The position numbers and the translations under genes are program-made. DNA of 64,000 nt from Phycomyces blakesleeanus NRRL 1555(-) (lineage: Eukaryota; Mucoromycota; Mucoromycetes; Mucorales; Phycomycetaceae): contig NW_017265134.1 in the NCBI RefSeq assembly GCF_001638985.1, positions 2,766,131 through 2,830,130 of the forward strand. The letters run 5' to 3'. The notes beneath the pieces are model-generated. The model did no database searches, had not been told where the DNA came from, and saw only the letters and a list, made by a program, of their open reading frames with translations. Shown piece by piece: positions 11,315 to 23,879 of this stretch (positions within the stretch are counted from its first letter, which is position 1; each line of letters opens with the position of its first letter).

Positions 11315-11950
11315 TAAAATATACTCTGACCTATTTTTAATAGGTACTATTATTCACTGTGTGTTGCTTCTTAGTCTATTGTCTTACTTATCCATCTTAT
11401 TATCTGATATATATATATTTTCTTATTACTTATTCTTATTGTTTTATCTCTTAATCTTATATATGACAGCTGCAATGCCAGCCGCTATGCCAACCTGCAC
11501 AACCCCGGCCCCAAAACAGCAGCAAGACCTACTGTATAATGGGCCCATATTGCTGCCATGAGTGAGGCCAAAGGCCAAGCCAACACAATATGCCATGGGT
11601 ACAGTATGAGAGAGGGGAATGTCACAATACAGCCAAACCAGACGTTGCACTGCCAAAATATAGTATTCACAGAGAACTACAGAAAAACACCACGCAATAC
11701 TGTATAATCAAATCGTTTGTGTAATCTTTTAAGATCACGGGCCCAGCTAGTTATTTTTATATATTCTTTAACTTTGTTTTTCTGTTAGTCGAATATGCTA
11801 CACTGATGAGAGAAATCAAGGAAAGTGGGAATATGGGAAATCAGAGAATAAAGAATAAAGGAAATCATTTTTTAGTGGCATTGGAAAAGAATCGTCGCAG
11901 CGATTCACCAGTGGAGTAATTTTAGCATAAGTTTTTTTCATGGTCAACTG
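11315..11950. other. Non-coding stretch with a GC-richer island
   Basis: About 11,465-11,690 is clearly richer in G+C than its surroundings and contains TACTGTATAAT twice, near its middle and end. No frame looks protein-like, and I see no tRNA-like A and B boxes. It may be a short non-autonomous element of unknown kind. Confidence 0.35.
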
Positions 11951-11963
11951 ACAGGCATGTCTT

Positions 11964-13030
11964 CTAATTCATCTTTCCAATCAGATTTTTCTGGTAGTTG
12001 ATCATGAATTCAAGGTCATCTTGTTTTTTATCTTGAATTACTTCCCTTGGCTTTCCCTTCAACTTTGGCAGCAGTTCCAGCAACGAGTCTGAATCTGAGC
12101 CCACAGTTTGGCAATACTTTCTTTTGGTAGCCGCATTGAAAACCAATGCACACTCGATCAGATTTTTTGCCTTGAATGACCCAGATACACCAAATAACGC
12201 AGCATCAGCCTTCATTAGTATTTTCTTGTTGTTGTAGCAAATGATGTCCACCACATTTGAGACATCCTTATCGCACTCAACTTGATTTTCTGTGATGTCC
12301 ATGGCAATGTGATATAACTGTCAAATTGTTTGATTTTCAGCAAAGGGATAACCATATAACGTTGGAGAGGCTTCGGTCAGGAATGAGGACAAAGCCTGCA
12401 GGGGTGTAAGTTGATCAGAAGATGCAATACTCGATAAAGTCAGTTTCGACACAATGAAGCAGCTTTGTGCCCAGAAATCAGTGGGCAGGAGCAAAGACAT
12501 CCAAAGTTTTTCAGAAATAGGTTTGAACTTTGCCATAAGTTGGATAGGAGAGACGCGATTGGTGCAAACAATTAAAACGATAGAATATGTTTTGTAGATG
12601 CTCAAAGTGCTTTGTGAATAGCTGACAAGACGTTGCATAAAGGGTTTATTGATGGTGATTGAATTTTGATGAGGATTGGAGGAAGCGAGTTTTGGATTGC
12701 TAACCAAGGCTTATAAAGTATATCACTTCACAATGCGTTCTGCCATTCTGTTTTTGCTGACATATATGTTCTGTCTGGAACGTCCAATAATTTGCCGACC
12801 ACAAGGTCAATCATGCCTTGAGTTTTTAACATTTGCTTGCTGAATTGGTCTTTTCCTGGCAATTGATTGTTGGGCAATCAAAATGTGAGAATCTCATCAG
12901 ACACTACAAAACACAACCAGTTAAACAAAAGGAAGGAAGAAAAAACAAAAATAAAGAAGTATAACAAATATCCTTACTTACCATCATTATTGTCATGGCA
13001 CAAAACTGTTGCTGATAAACAATGATAAAG
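11964..13030 (-). pseudogene. Unrecognised multi-exon gene relic
   Basis: Minus-strand frame of ordinary soluble-protein composition. One frame covers 12,707-11,964, broken only by a TGA at about 12,321, between AENQTI and QLYHIAMDI. Further upstream a clean intron (12,904-12,981: GTAAGTAAGG to TTGTAG) joins a short 5' exon to KTQGMIDLVVGKLLDVPDR, which is followed by a stop. The C-terminal half has KADAALFGVSG and ends in a charged region KKQDDLEFMINYQK. I do not know the family. It could be a dead member of a fungus-specific gene family or a transposon accessory gene. It is the least transposon-like coding relic in the window. Confidence 0.45.
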
Positions 13031-13129
13031 AAATTGCCAGTTGTGGGGGGATTTACTACACAAAAGTGGAATTATAAAATGGTAAAACACACTCATATGC
13101 CTCAACAGATGGTTTCAGTTCAGGAAATG

Positions 13130-13925
13130 ATTTCAGGAACAGGACCATAATCCAAACCTTGTCATACATTTCTGTTTCATATAGAAACATAGCACGGATA
13201 GCATGGATAGCATGGATAACACGAATACCACATTTGTTGGGACTTTGGTTTGCCAATTATGGGATGAACAAGCTCGTCGACATGTCATTCCATCAGCAAA
13301 AGGTTGTATATAGTGATCATGGGCCAATTTAGAAAGCCTATAGTAAATGGTGCCAAATTTAACTTGGTGCTATATTCACAGCGCAACTGCAATCCTTTGG
13401 TAGAAATCCTGGACGAGTTTTTTTTTGTTTTTTTTGTTTAGTTTTTTTTTTACTGCATTGACCATGAATAAGATCTTCAGCGCGCTTGCCTGTTACGGCA
13501 CTTGTCCAAGCATTTGTGAGAATGCCCAACAAACCCTTTCAAATTGCTCAGCGTCAAACTATTAGATGCCTCACTGATTCTTGTCATAAGTGTCTCAGTT
13601 TCCAGTAGCTTGTTTCGTTTGACTTTACTCTTAATCACTGACCAAAACTGTTTAATTAGACTAAGTTCAGAAGAATAGAATGGCAAATAGACATAGTGGC
13701 AACCGCAAGATTCTACATATTTAGCTATATCAACTAATGTATGGATTGGAGCATTATCCATCACGAGGTAATGGTCTTTTATATGTGGATACTGGTCCAT
13801 TTCATCTATTGTGGCTTTTAGAAAACTAACATAGTGTCCCGTAACTGTCCCTTTGTTCACATGCCTAATGTCTTCTTCTCGCTTTCTCTTTTTATTGGAC
13901 AGAGGCTAAGGAAGTCTGAGACTAT
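13130..13925. repeat. Inverted duplicate, copy 2 (partner 8,490-9,330)
   Basis: Reverse complement of 8,490-9,330, including the short minisatellite, T-rich runs and the Tc1 C-terminal fragment. Unlike copy 1, it continues into about 100 bp more of the transposase core. Confidence 0.8.
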
Positions 13926-14025
13926 ATTTAATCAGACCTTGGACAGAAATTGAACCTAAAATGGTTGTTGTTTTTGCTCATGTTTTGGGGACTGTGACCA
14001 CTGCAGGAGAGTCTTTCTTTGACCA
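13477..14025 (-). pseudogene. Tc1/mariner-type transposase, C-terminal half
   Basis: Reads from 14,025 to 13,477: WSKKDSPAVVTVPKT, a stop, AKTTTILGSIS, a basic NKKRKREED linker, then HYLVMDNAPIHT and the terminal region with LSLIKQFW. The third catalytic acid is Lys as in copy 1. The first ~110 bp (13,915-14,025) also occur at 14,851-14,965, so the LTR at 14,026 is flanked by a partial duplication of this gene. Confidence 0.8.
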
Positions 14026-14558
14026 TGTTGTAAATGAGTATTGACTACTGCTGTAATTGAGAATAAATCTGAAGGAAATAATATAAGGCGTCAGCTATTC
14101 CAGTTAAAGGTGTCTACCAATTACTTTATTATTTAACACACAGGTTTAGCATGCATGATAGTGACTATATTTCATATGATGATATCACCATAATATGGGA
14201 TACATCAGTGGATTATTATAAGCATAATTATAACTCATAAACACATTTACTTTCGATGTTAATACTTCATTGGGACTACACATATTTATATAATTAATCA
14301 TACATTAATTATCCCAAGATCACGTTGCTCTGATTAAGGCTCAGATAGGATCGATTACCTGACCCCAGTCATATAATTTTCCCGATCCAAAATAATATAA
14401 ATAGCAGTAGTAGTTCAATGTAGGAACCTGGTCAAACTTTGATACAAAATCCTTTCTCAATAAACAAAACCTACACAAGTTCTCACGAATCTTCGTTCCT
14501 AATCTCAAATCTTCAATTCTTCCTCTTAAAAACTTCTTCAACTTCAACCACCACAACA
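14026..14558. repeat. LTR, family 2 (TGTTGT...ACAACA)
   Basis: Reverse complement of the solo LTR at 32,566-33,097 with high identity, ends TGTTGT and ACAACA, 533 bp. The left flank is GACCA and the right flank GAGTG, so no target duplication remains. With the duplicated transposase segment on both sides, this points to a rearrangement after insertion. Confidence 0.85.
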
Positions 14559-14845
14559 GAGTGCATAAAATACTCTCTCTTTTCATCATTCTGTCTGCAT
14601 CAATATCCGTAGTCTTTTCATATAAAATAGCTTCATATTCTCGTCAATAAACATCATCTTTCACAAGCTCAACTCTTCTGCCTCTTACTTCTTCTACTCT
14701 GTTTCCTAAAACGGATATTATCACATCTTAAAGACCGCTGTTCATTACACTTTTTTCTTCCAAATTTGGCAGGTTGTTTCAAATAATCATAGATTTTTTT
14801 CTACAGTGAATTATACGGTTGCGGAGTTATAATGTCTGCCATTTA

Positions 14846-15715
14846 CTACAGTGTGAGACTACATTTAATCAGACCTTGGGCAGAAATTGAACCTAAAATG
14901 GTTGTTGTTTTTGCTCGTGTTTTGGGAACTGTGACCACTGCAGGAGAGCCTTTCTTTGACCATACCATACTACATTTCAAATTAATATGAAATGCAGATT
15001 CATCAAGGAAGACGCAGTTGGTCATAAAATCTGTGTCTGTTTTTTCCCATTTATGAATCCAATCCAGGCGTTCTTGGATCTTTTCCTTGCTGTTCCAATC
15101 TACAGGTTGAAAATGAGCTTTTTTGAGAGACAAGATGCAGTGCTTTTTTACAAAATCAAACAAGATACTTTTGAATACTTTTAATTCTGTGAGTACTTGT
15201 TATAAGTGCTTCATCAGATCGCCCAAGACGACTGGAGGGCTCGCATCAATATACTCAAGAATAACTTTTTTGTGCTCCTTATTGAGAATGCGTGGACGAC
15301 CAGTTTGTCTTCTTTTAAAGATATTATCAGAAACCCTCTCGTACTGTTCAGCCCATTTTTGTGCTGTACAAACGTGAATCCCAAGCTGTTTTGCAGCAGC
15401 AGCCGCGCTCAGACATTTCTCAAACAACAGCTTAAAGAACCTCACTTTATCCTGATCAGAATAGCGTGTATAATTTCACTTCATAGATGTTTCGCCCATA
15501 ACAAGATCACTGCCAGGCTTTACCTCCTTTTTCACTTGCATTGCCTCTACCGTTTTATCGTTCTCCAGAGGTAGTTGAGCTAAGTATTGTGTATGAGAGC
15601 TCAATGTTTCAAGACAAAACTGCTCCTCATCAACAATATAATCCATTGGTTCAGCCCTGCCATACTCGTTGACAACAGAATCTTTCCCATTTTCATACAA
15701 GAATTGAGTGTTCAT
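14846..15715 (-). pseudogene. Tc1/mariner-type transposase, N-terminal half
   Basis: Minus-strand frame from ATG 15,715 with only nonsense breaks (15,476-15,478 and 15,200-15,202) and no indel over 870 bp. It has an acidic leader, then a helix-turn-helix (KCLSAAAAAKQLGIHVCTAQ, TGRPRILNKEHKKVILEYID), then the first catalytic Asp in CVFLDESAFHINL. It stops at a TACAGTG-type end near 14,805-14,850, so the second and third acids are missing. Together with 13,477-14,025 it covers the whole protein, but the two halves overlap by ~110 bp and are separated by an LTR. Confidence 0.85.
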
Positions 15716-16292
15716 TATGATGCAGTTTTAGTGTAATTGTGGAAGAGAAATAAAAGGAAAAGGGGCACTTGGTGTTCACTTTTATATCCAATGATGCCAA
15801 GGTTAAATATTCTTAGCAACAGGACATTCTATTTGTCAGCAAATACAAATTTACATTTCGTACAACATGAATTTTGTTCTTGCCATCTGATGAAAGCATT
15901 TTATATCAGGGTGAATTTATTTGTTGTGTAACTTGAATTCTGTTTTCGTCATTGGCTGTATCTACTTTCTGACAAGAGCAAATTTACTTTTTGAAAAGAG
16001 TGTATATTAAGAAATTAATTTTCAATAGTTGATCACTAAAACACCATAGGAGATTTTTGATATCAAATATGAACTTGATTTACTCCTAAGCATTTTGATT
16101 GGTTTAAAAAATTTGAAGTTTTCGGAATATCAATTTAGAGCAATTTTCTGAGATATTATGTCTGCATTAGGTAAATTCGAAAATGTAAGCATTCATAAAT
16201 GAATTTTCTCAGAGTTTTATCAAAAACAAAAAATGATTTGGTAAAAATCATAAATTTTTATTAAAGAAAATATTTATTGATATAAATTTTAA
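15716..16292. other. Non-coding AT-rich gap
   Basis: No gene, RNA or clear repeat end seen. Confidence 0.5.
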
Positions 16293-19200
16293 TTAATACC
16301 ACCTATTGTATACCTGGGAGGCAAAAAACCAATATGATCCGAGCTTGTTGAGATTAATTACAAGATTGCTATCATAATGAATGTGTATATCAAGTTTGCA
16401 AATCATTGTCAATTGATTGAGTAGAGTAGTTAGATTATTAGAGAACCTTTGTGTCAGGAAAAAATTGTTCTCTTGACTGTGAACGCTACTCTCAACTCTG
16501 TAGTGCTCTACTCTCAGAGAGGAGACCTTTTCAATAATATAATGAACTGGCTGGTCTCTACTCTCCTTGAGTGCGAATACTCCAAAAATATTATTACAAG
16601 GTGAGAGATGTGGTATTTCAGGTACGAAACAATAGAAAAATAAAATATTTGAGAATAGAGATGTATAGAAATACTTTGAGACTGTATATAAGTTTTTTTT
16701 ATTCATAAATAAAAAGTGTCTCTTTTTATAAGAAAACACAATCTGCTCTTGTCATTACGTCTTAGTTTCTTAAGGCTTTCTTCCTTTACTATATTTGGTT
16801 ATTAGAGTGTATTTACTGCTTAACTAGTGTCGGTGTTACAATTATGACATCAAGTCATAAATCGTACTTCTTTAGCTCTTAGCTATTCTTTTCTCTTTTA
16901 TACTAGAGCTTTAGGACTTCCTACTAAATTAGCTCCATATTGATCTGACACAGTTTACCCGGCAGTATGATATAATTATCTTAACAATCTTTAAGATATT
17001 ATCTACAGTACTAACTGTAATAATTATTGGGCTGATTACTTAATCGTTTATATATATTTTATACTGACAAGATGATAGCTACTACACTATCCCAATATGA
17101 ATATGTTCTTATATGTGATAAATCCAACATCCGAGTGTCTGGATCACCACAAGAGATCTGCAATATTGTCAATGTCATTATTATCAGTAAAGTCTCTTAA
17201 TCTGCCAAACAAGATATCCTGGAAGTTATTGTCAATATTTCTGTGAAGAAATGCTGCAGTATTATCACCATAATGCTCTCTCTGGTTGTCTTTGTTCATT
17301 TATAAACCATCATCAATGATGTGTCTCATAACTGCTAGCTTGGCAAACTTGAGACATATGTCTCTTGAGATGTTTAACCTATTTGTATGCATTAGGTGTT
17401 CATGGATGTACGCGTTAAACTGCACACCTTTTTTTGGTTTCATAATATAAAGCAGTTTCAAATCTCCAAAAGTTGTCAAGAAGATGCGTGAGCAGATATA
17501 CTTTTGGCTTCAAGGTATATGACTTATGACTCTTGATACCACAATTCTTGTCATAAAAATACAGTTTTTAGATCAGGCTAATAACTGTATTTTTAACTTT
17601 TGTAATGTAAGAATTATAATTATACTTAAATACTCTAACAAACACCAGAGAACAAAGACAGCCAAGATGGACAAAACATAAGGTTATAAGAGAGAGTTCA
17701 TTATTATTTACAAACTTGGTAGCCAAGACAATGGGAAGGATTTGTATAAGAATCTTAAAATCTCTTCCAAGGAACAAGCTGCAATGTCCTAGGAGTCTAG
17801 CAAACTTTTGTGATAAACCTTGAGATTTCCTATACTCCTTCAAAGAGTTCATTAGCTTGTTCAGTAAACCGGGGTGTCCCTTTAGAACGCCATTTACCAA
17901 ATCGGTCACCAAGTACTTTGCAACACCAAGAAGAATGTTATGTAGTATTTCTATAGGTGTATTGGTCGATAGATCAAACGAATCCAGATGTAAAAGTATA
18001 TCCGTTGCCCTATATCTGAAGCTTAGTTCACTTGCCTTAAAGTTTTTACCAGTTGAGGGAGCATCTGGTATAATTGAACTTCTATCTGGGGTAGATGCAG
18101 CAATCTGGTAATATTCCTTGGTTCTGCTAGCATGACTACCCATATAGTGTATCTTATTCTTCAATTTTTCCGTGGTTCTTTGTAACATTATGTAGCATTT
18201 ATGGCATGAATACAAACAAGTAGGGACATGTAAACCACATATTTTGGAATGATATGGTGTGTCAGCCTCAATCCAAAAAAGTGGTGCTACGACTAAGACA
18301 TGTTTGTTGTCTTCAGCCAAGAACATTACCAGTCTGTTTTCAAGCATCGTGAGGGCTTTGACAAAGACAGGGAGTAATGACATTCCACTTGCATCATCTT
18401 TCTTTGGGATTGCAGATAGGAAGTAGATGTTCTCTATTGAAGACCTCTCTTTAAAGAAAAGAGCTGCACACTTCATAGACCAACTTTTGTAAGGATCGTA
18501 CTGCTTCGACCGGCTTCCTGACGTGTCATCGGTAAAGAGTGTTATTGGAGCAATCCTGACCTTGTAAAAATGGTTTTCGTTATTTGGGTTGTCAGGACCT
18601 TGAGTGATACACCATTTCAGGAAATGGGGGACTAGGAGCAAGGACCGGTGAACTGGAAGTATGGGGTCAATCTTCCCTGAGGACATACTGAAGCAAAAAT
18701 CAATATTGATAGGAGAAGCATCAACCCAGAGTAATTTCTTGACTCTTATACTGGTAAGCTTAGTTTCGATGTGAATGAAATAGTTGTTTTCAGAGAGCAA
18801 AACATTATAACGTCAAGCATACACAGCAGAGATGCCTATCATATGAAAAGACTCTACTAAGAAATGGGCATTGGCAGGGCCACCAGCAAACTCAACAACA
18901 TCCCCAGACCAAAAGTCTATCTTGTTGTGTAAACATTGACTGCTGGAAATTTTTGTGCATTCTCCATTTCTCACCTTGCTGTAAGCATATGAACTGGTCT
19001 GACATACAATCAGGTATAGCAAATATGGACTTTGCTTTCATGGGGTTTGTGGCAAGTAACTTCAAGTGATCTGAGGGCATGTTTACATATGCCAAGACAG
19101 ACTTGTTTTTGGGCAAATCAATCATCACAGATGTTGAAGTAAGTACAGGGAGCTTGTACTTCTTTCTGCTCTGGTAGTTCAAGAGTGCATTCAAACGGGA

Positions 19201-19935
19201 TAGCTTGAAAGATTATCTGTTTGTGATGGCTTTCTTTTGCAGCTTTAGAACAAGTCTGATGGTAAAAAGGATTTTTTTCAAGATTCTACAAGAGAATATA
19301 TTGTTGTCACCATCTACCAGAGCAAGTAACACCATTGCCTGAAGGTCTGGGAATGAGTGAGTAGTTGAGGTATTAGAATTCCAGGTTGAGCATGATTCAA
19401 GTAAGCTGTTGAGCTGATCAACATCTTCATCCACGGGTGAGTCAAGATTGGTTATGGAAGACATCATACTATTCTGGATGTGCGTATATAAAAAGTTAGC
19501 TAGGCCTGTATCATCCAGGGCATGACTTACTTCCTCCATGTCAATATTGCTGCCATTATCAGATTTGTCAGTTTCACTGACACTTTTGTTAATTTTGCTG
19601 GAATCGTTGTCAAGCTTGGTGTCCGTCATATTTCCTATAATGGAATCAGTGTCTTTGTCTTCACACAATGAATCTCCATTTTCAGGAACAGAAGATTGAT
19701 TGATTTCGCAATCATGAACATTGTTGAGATTTTCAATTGGGCCATTGTTTGTGAAATCTTCTGACACATGCAACTTTTGTAGATGGCGTCTAAGATTGCA
19801 CTCTCAACTGAAGTTCTTTCCACAAAGCTAACACGTTATGTTTTTGGTTATACTGAAGGTGGTTTGGCCGTGGACTTTTGAAGCAAAGAATGTCACTCTT
19901 GCATGCTTTGGTTTTTTTGCAATTCGTGGCACCAT
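16293..19935 (-). pseudogene. Plavaka-like (CACTA-related) transposase relic
   Basis: Starts at ATG 19,935. The N-terminus holds a C2H2 zinc finger (LCGKNFS then NLRRHLQKLH), broken by two stops, then a long acidic Ser/Asn-rich region. The core has PITLFTDDTSGSRSKQYDPY, VLVVAPLFWIEAD, a Cys pair CHKC, and TPIEILHNILLGVAKYL, then FLGRDFKILIQILPIV. The DDTSG..SKQ block and the later IEILH block are what I know from Plavaka-type transposases of fungi. The frame shifts near 18,800-19,030. A solo LTR at 16,610-17,151 interrupts the C-terminal part; excising it with one AGAGA rejoins NIADL to SPCNNIFGV in frame. The last ~100 residues are open to a stop at 16,293. Confidence 0.75.
16610..17151. repeat. 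Solo LTR, family 1, copy A
   Basis: 542 bp, ends TGTGGTATTTC and GGATCACCACA, flanked by the 5-bp direct repeat AGAGA (16,605-16,609 and 17,152-17,156). Inserted in the coding part of the Plavaka-like gene. Confidence 0.95.
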
Positions 19936-19939
19936 TGCA

Positions 19940-20566
19940 TTATTGGTGTGCAATGTACGGTTAAGTGGAACAAGGTTAAAATAACCAGCATATATTTATT
20001 ACTTTTCACTCTGAAACTACAAGTCGATTCGTCTCAGAAACTAACAAAAAATATTATTTATGTAGCTAATAGCAAACTTCTGTTGCTCTCTATAAGCCAA
20101 TAAGAACTGATTATTTGATACTGTCTAGCTTGACACAAAAAATAAACATTGATTGTCTTTTTTTGTTTCATACAACTTTTCTCATTTTTCTAAAGATCAG
20201 ATATTGAATGGAACATGATCTTGCTACTCATTAAATAATTATACTACAGATCAACTCTGATCCTTCCAGATGATTAAGATCTTAAAAGATATTACTAATA
20301 ATGTAATTCTATTTCGATTTCTGATTAATAAAATCTCATTGAATTATAGTAGGGCATGCGAAATCTTGATATAAAGAGATATCTAAAGAATTTTGCTCGT
20401 ATATTGATTTTATTCATACTAACATAAACATGTGTCTTCTTTTTTTTGCTTTGTTTTGTTTTTGTTTTTGTTTGTTTTAGATTCAATTAATATGTTGTAA
20501 GTCGTCTAAATCATAGTAATCTTTATCAAGAATCTGTATACTAATGACCTTTTTTTTGTATGGTGC
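19940..20566. other. Non-coding AT-rich gap
   Basis: Presumed 5' flank of the Plavaka-like gene. No coding signal or clear TIR seen. Confidence 0.45.
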
Positions 20567-20760
20567 ATTTGGAGATAAATATCTAAGTTTATGGGTGTTT
20601 TTTAAAGTTCCATGACTTTTGCTACAGACAAGCTATCCAAAATTGCTTAAACATGTTTGATAGAGAAGACTTTTCTCTATCAAACATATTTAAGCGATTC
20701 TGAAAAAAAGGGTTGAATAAAAAGTCATGGACCTTCAAAGTCAAGAGGTATCTGTAGAAA
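20567..20760. mobile_element. Foldback / MITE-like hairpin element
   Basis: Inner arms 20,645-20,667 and 20,673-20,695 pair at 22 of 23 positions with a 5-nt loop. Outer arms GTTCCATGACTTTT (20,607-20,620) and AAAAGTCATGGACC (20,720-20,733) pair at 12 of 14. The right edge ends CTGTA, the complement of TACAG, as in Tc1-type ends. Confidence 0.7.
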
Positions 20761-20966
20761 ATAGCAGAGTTCTAGTTCTTTTTTTAAATATTGAAAAATT
20801 ATTTTCCCCTGCCCATGTCAGAGATTAATAGTACCGTTTCTATAAAAGGATATCTGTGTAACATAGACTGCTATGTTTAATATGTATCTTATATTTACTT
20901 TTGGTTCATCAATCAAAACATTTCTAAGCAATTAAACCTTTTAATCTACAAAACAATTTTGTCAAA

Positions 20967-23097
20967 ATGCCTCCTGCCAGCAAGAAATCAAGATTAGCAA
21001 AAAGCAAATCCCAATCAGAATCTGGAAACTGTTTTTCTAAAAACATAGAAACCAGCAATGACGATCTGATTGACTTATTTGAGATTGACGTTAAAGAAGA
21101 TATTACTGTGGACGACAGAGAACTTCAGGGAATTACAGATGATGTTACTTCTGCCATTTATTCGAGCCACTTTCTCAAATGGCATGAGGGAGCTGATAAG
21201 TCCCTCCATGATACATATCAGAAGAATTCATTAACAGCTGAGTGGAGAAAGAGAAAGACTATGAAGGAATCTTTTGATTTTAAAGGAAGTTATCTTCTAA
21301 CAGAAAAGGGCTTTACAATTTTAAGTGAAAAGGAGTCTGTCAATGAAGAATTAGAGCCAGTCAAGGTTACTTCTAGGAAAATATCTGCGAATACAATTTC
21401 TCTTCTCAAGCTTGCCTTTAACAATATAAAAGAAGAAATTGTTCCATTTACTCATATAATTGGTTCATCTCTGCCAGTAAACCATTATGAGCTTTGCAAA
21501 CTTAAATCTGTTGAAAATTACTTAAGACATAGACTCTCAGAAAGTAAGACAATAGAAGCATCCAAGAAAGCAGCTATGCAAGTATGATTACATATCAATA
21601 GTTATTGACCAGCAATGATAAGAAAATATGCAAAAGAATATATTGATTTCTAATCAATTGCATTACACCAGCAAGGAAAACATGCTATTTGTTTCTCTTT
21701 GTTTTCTGACGAGGACTTTAAGGCATCTATTTGCAAATAGATTCAGCAACAGAAGCCAGAAAGTCGCAATACTATTTTGGTTAAGAAACACATCAATGAG
21801 GTTGTTATACCAAAAAAAACTTGGAATTCAAGGACGTGTCTTGACGAGTACAGTTTGGAAATATCTTCATGAATGGGGATATATCTTCAGAAAAAATTCT
21901 AAAGATATTTATTATGATAGTCACGAGAGAGCCAACATTATTGAATACCAAAAGAAATAGGCAAATCAAATGATGGGGTATAAGACGAAGATGGCAAGCT
22001 TTGGTGAGAATGACAAAGTAACTATGCCACAGCTATCAACTGATGAAGTAGAACATGTCCTTGTCACCCATAATGAGTCGACTTTCTATTCAAATGATGG
22101 AAAAGAAGCTATGTGGCTAGTGGAAGGTGAAAATCCAATTCGAAAGAAGGGTCCTGGCATGTCACTTATGATTAGTGAATTCAAATGTGCATGCCATAGT
22201 ACAATGTCTAATGGTGCATGGTCTAGTCGGAAGGTATTCCATCTTGGAGCCAATAGAGATGGGTACTGAACTAGTGCTCATATGTTGAATCAATTAAAGA
22301 GTAACACAATTTCTCTATTTGAAGTAATTCACTCTGGATGTAAGGCCATCTTTGTATTTGCTCAAAGTACAAACCACAAGATGTACAGTCAAAATGCTTT
22401 AATAGCAAACAAAATAACCTTAGGTGACAAAGAGGTTGAAGAAGATGATCTTTGTACACTGAGGGATACTACTTTTGTCCAGGATAGTAAAGAACAAGTA
22501 CAGTCGATGTACTACAAGAAGGACAAGTGGTTCACAAAGAAGAGCGGACAGTGAGTGACAAAGAAGGTGAAATACATGAAGGGTGTCTGTGCAATTCTAG
22601 AGGAGCGTGGTATGTGGTTGGAGAAGGATCCATACAATCCTACCAAGAAATGGAGATTGGACTGCAAAAAAGACACTTCTGAAGATAGCAAGTGCTGTGC
22701 ACATCATTTTCTGGCTTCTCAGCCAGATTTTATGTCACAGAAAACTGCACTTCATGAGGCTGTTGAAGTATCTGACCACATCTTCGAGTTATACCCTAAG
22801 TTCTATTGCAAATGCAATTGGATCGAGAGGTACTGGGGCACTGCTAAATGTGAAGCTTGGCTTCAGTGTGATTAGACATATAAGTCCCTGGATAAAAATA
22901 TTCATTCTTTCCTTGATCACACTGGAAAGCTTCAAAACATTCGAAGATACTACAACTGCTTGTGGTGCTACATTGAGGCATACTGTCAAGACATGAATGT
23001 GAAAGAAGCCCATGACGTTGTCAAGAACTTTACCTCAAGAAAACATACTTCTCATTGCCGTAATGAAGGAAAGGAATTGACTCTTACTCTATCTTAA
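20967..23097 (+). pseudogene. Fungal DDE transposase relic, two catalytic acids lost
   Basis: ATG at 20,967 opens a 206-codon acidic and Lys-rich N-terminal region that ends at 21,587. After a frame change, a frame from about 21,628 to the stop at 23,097 carries the rest with four in-frame stops (21,958, 22,267, 22,552, 22,873) but no further indel. It holds a helix-turn-helix-like TVWKYLHEWGY, then the DDE core: VTHNESTF where the family has Asp (Asp to Asn), FVFAQSTNHKM where it has Asp (Asp to Ala), and NWIERYWGTAK with Glu kept. The C-terminal FYCKCNWIERYWG block is characteristic of a large fungal DDE family. The element is catalytically dead whatever the stops. Confidence 0.8.
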
Positions 23098-23336
23098 TAT
23101 TTGTATTTGTATTTTTTCTCTCTACTATAATTTGTATTTCATTTTTTACTTTTTTTCTTTTTTTAAAATATATATATATTAACTTTATTTGTCTGATCTA
23201 CTAAGTATTAACCCTTATATACCAAATACAATTTTTTTAATATTACACGCGGACTTTAAACCAATTTGATATCGGAGTTTTGTCAAGAGAAAATTGAAAT
23301 AATTTTGAAAACTTCGATGTTTATTCCCAAACATAC

Positions 23337-23879
23337 TGTGGTGATCCAGACACTCGGATGTTGGATTTATCACATATAAGAACATATTCATATTGGGATA
23401 GTGTAGTAGCTATCATCTTGTCAGTATAAAATATATATAAACGATTAAGTAATCAGCCCAATAATTATTACAGTTAGTACTGTAGATAATATCTTAAAGA
23501 TTGTTAAGATAATTATATCATACTGCCGGGTAAACTGTGTCAGATCGATATGGAGCTAATTTAGTAGGAAGTCCTAAAGCTCTAGTATAAAAGAGAAAAG
23601 AATAGCTAAGAGCTAAAGAAGTACGATTTATGACTTGATGTCATAATTGTAACACTGATACTAGTTAAGCAGTAAATACACTCTAATAATCAAATATAGT
23701 AAAGGAAGAAAGCCTTAAGAAACTAAGACGTAATGACAAGAGCAGATTGTGTTTTCTTATAAAAAGGGACACTTTTTATTTATGAATAAAGACAACTGAT
23801 ATACAGTCTCAAAGTATTTCTATACGTCTCTATTATCAAATATTTTATTTTTCTATTGTTTCGTATCTGAAATACCACA
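23337..23879. repeat. Solo LTR, family 1, copy B
   Basis: 543 bp in the opposite orientation to copy A: starts TGTGGTGATCC and ends AAATACCACA. The flanks CATAC and TGTAT do not match, so one flank was probably lost by recombination. Confidence 0.9.

Noticed and set aside
11465..11690. GC-richer island as a tRNA-derived SINE
   Set aside because: I could not find A-box and B-box promoter words with the right spacing nor a poly-A or simple-repeat tail.
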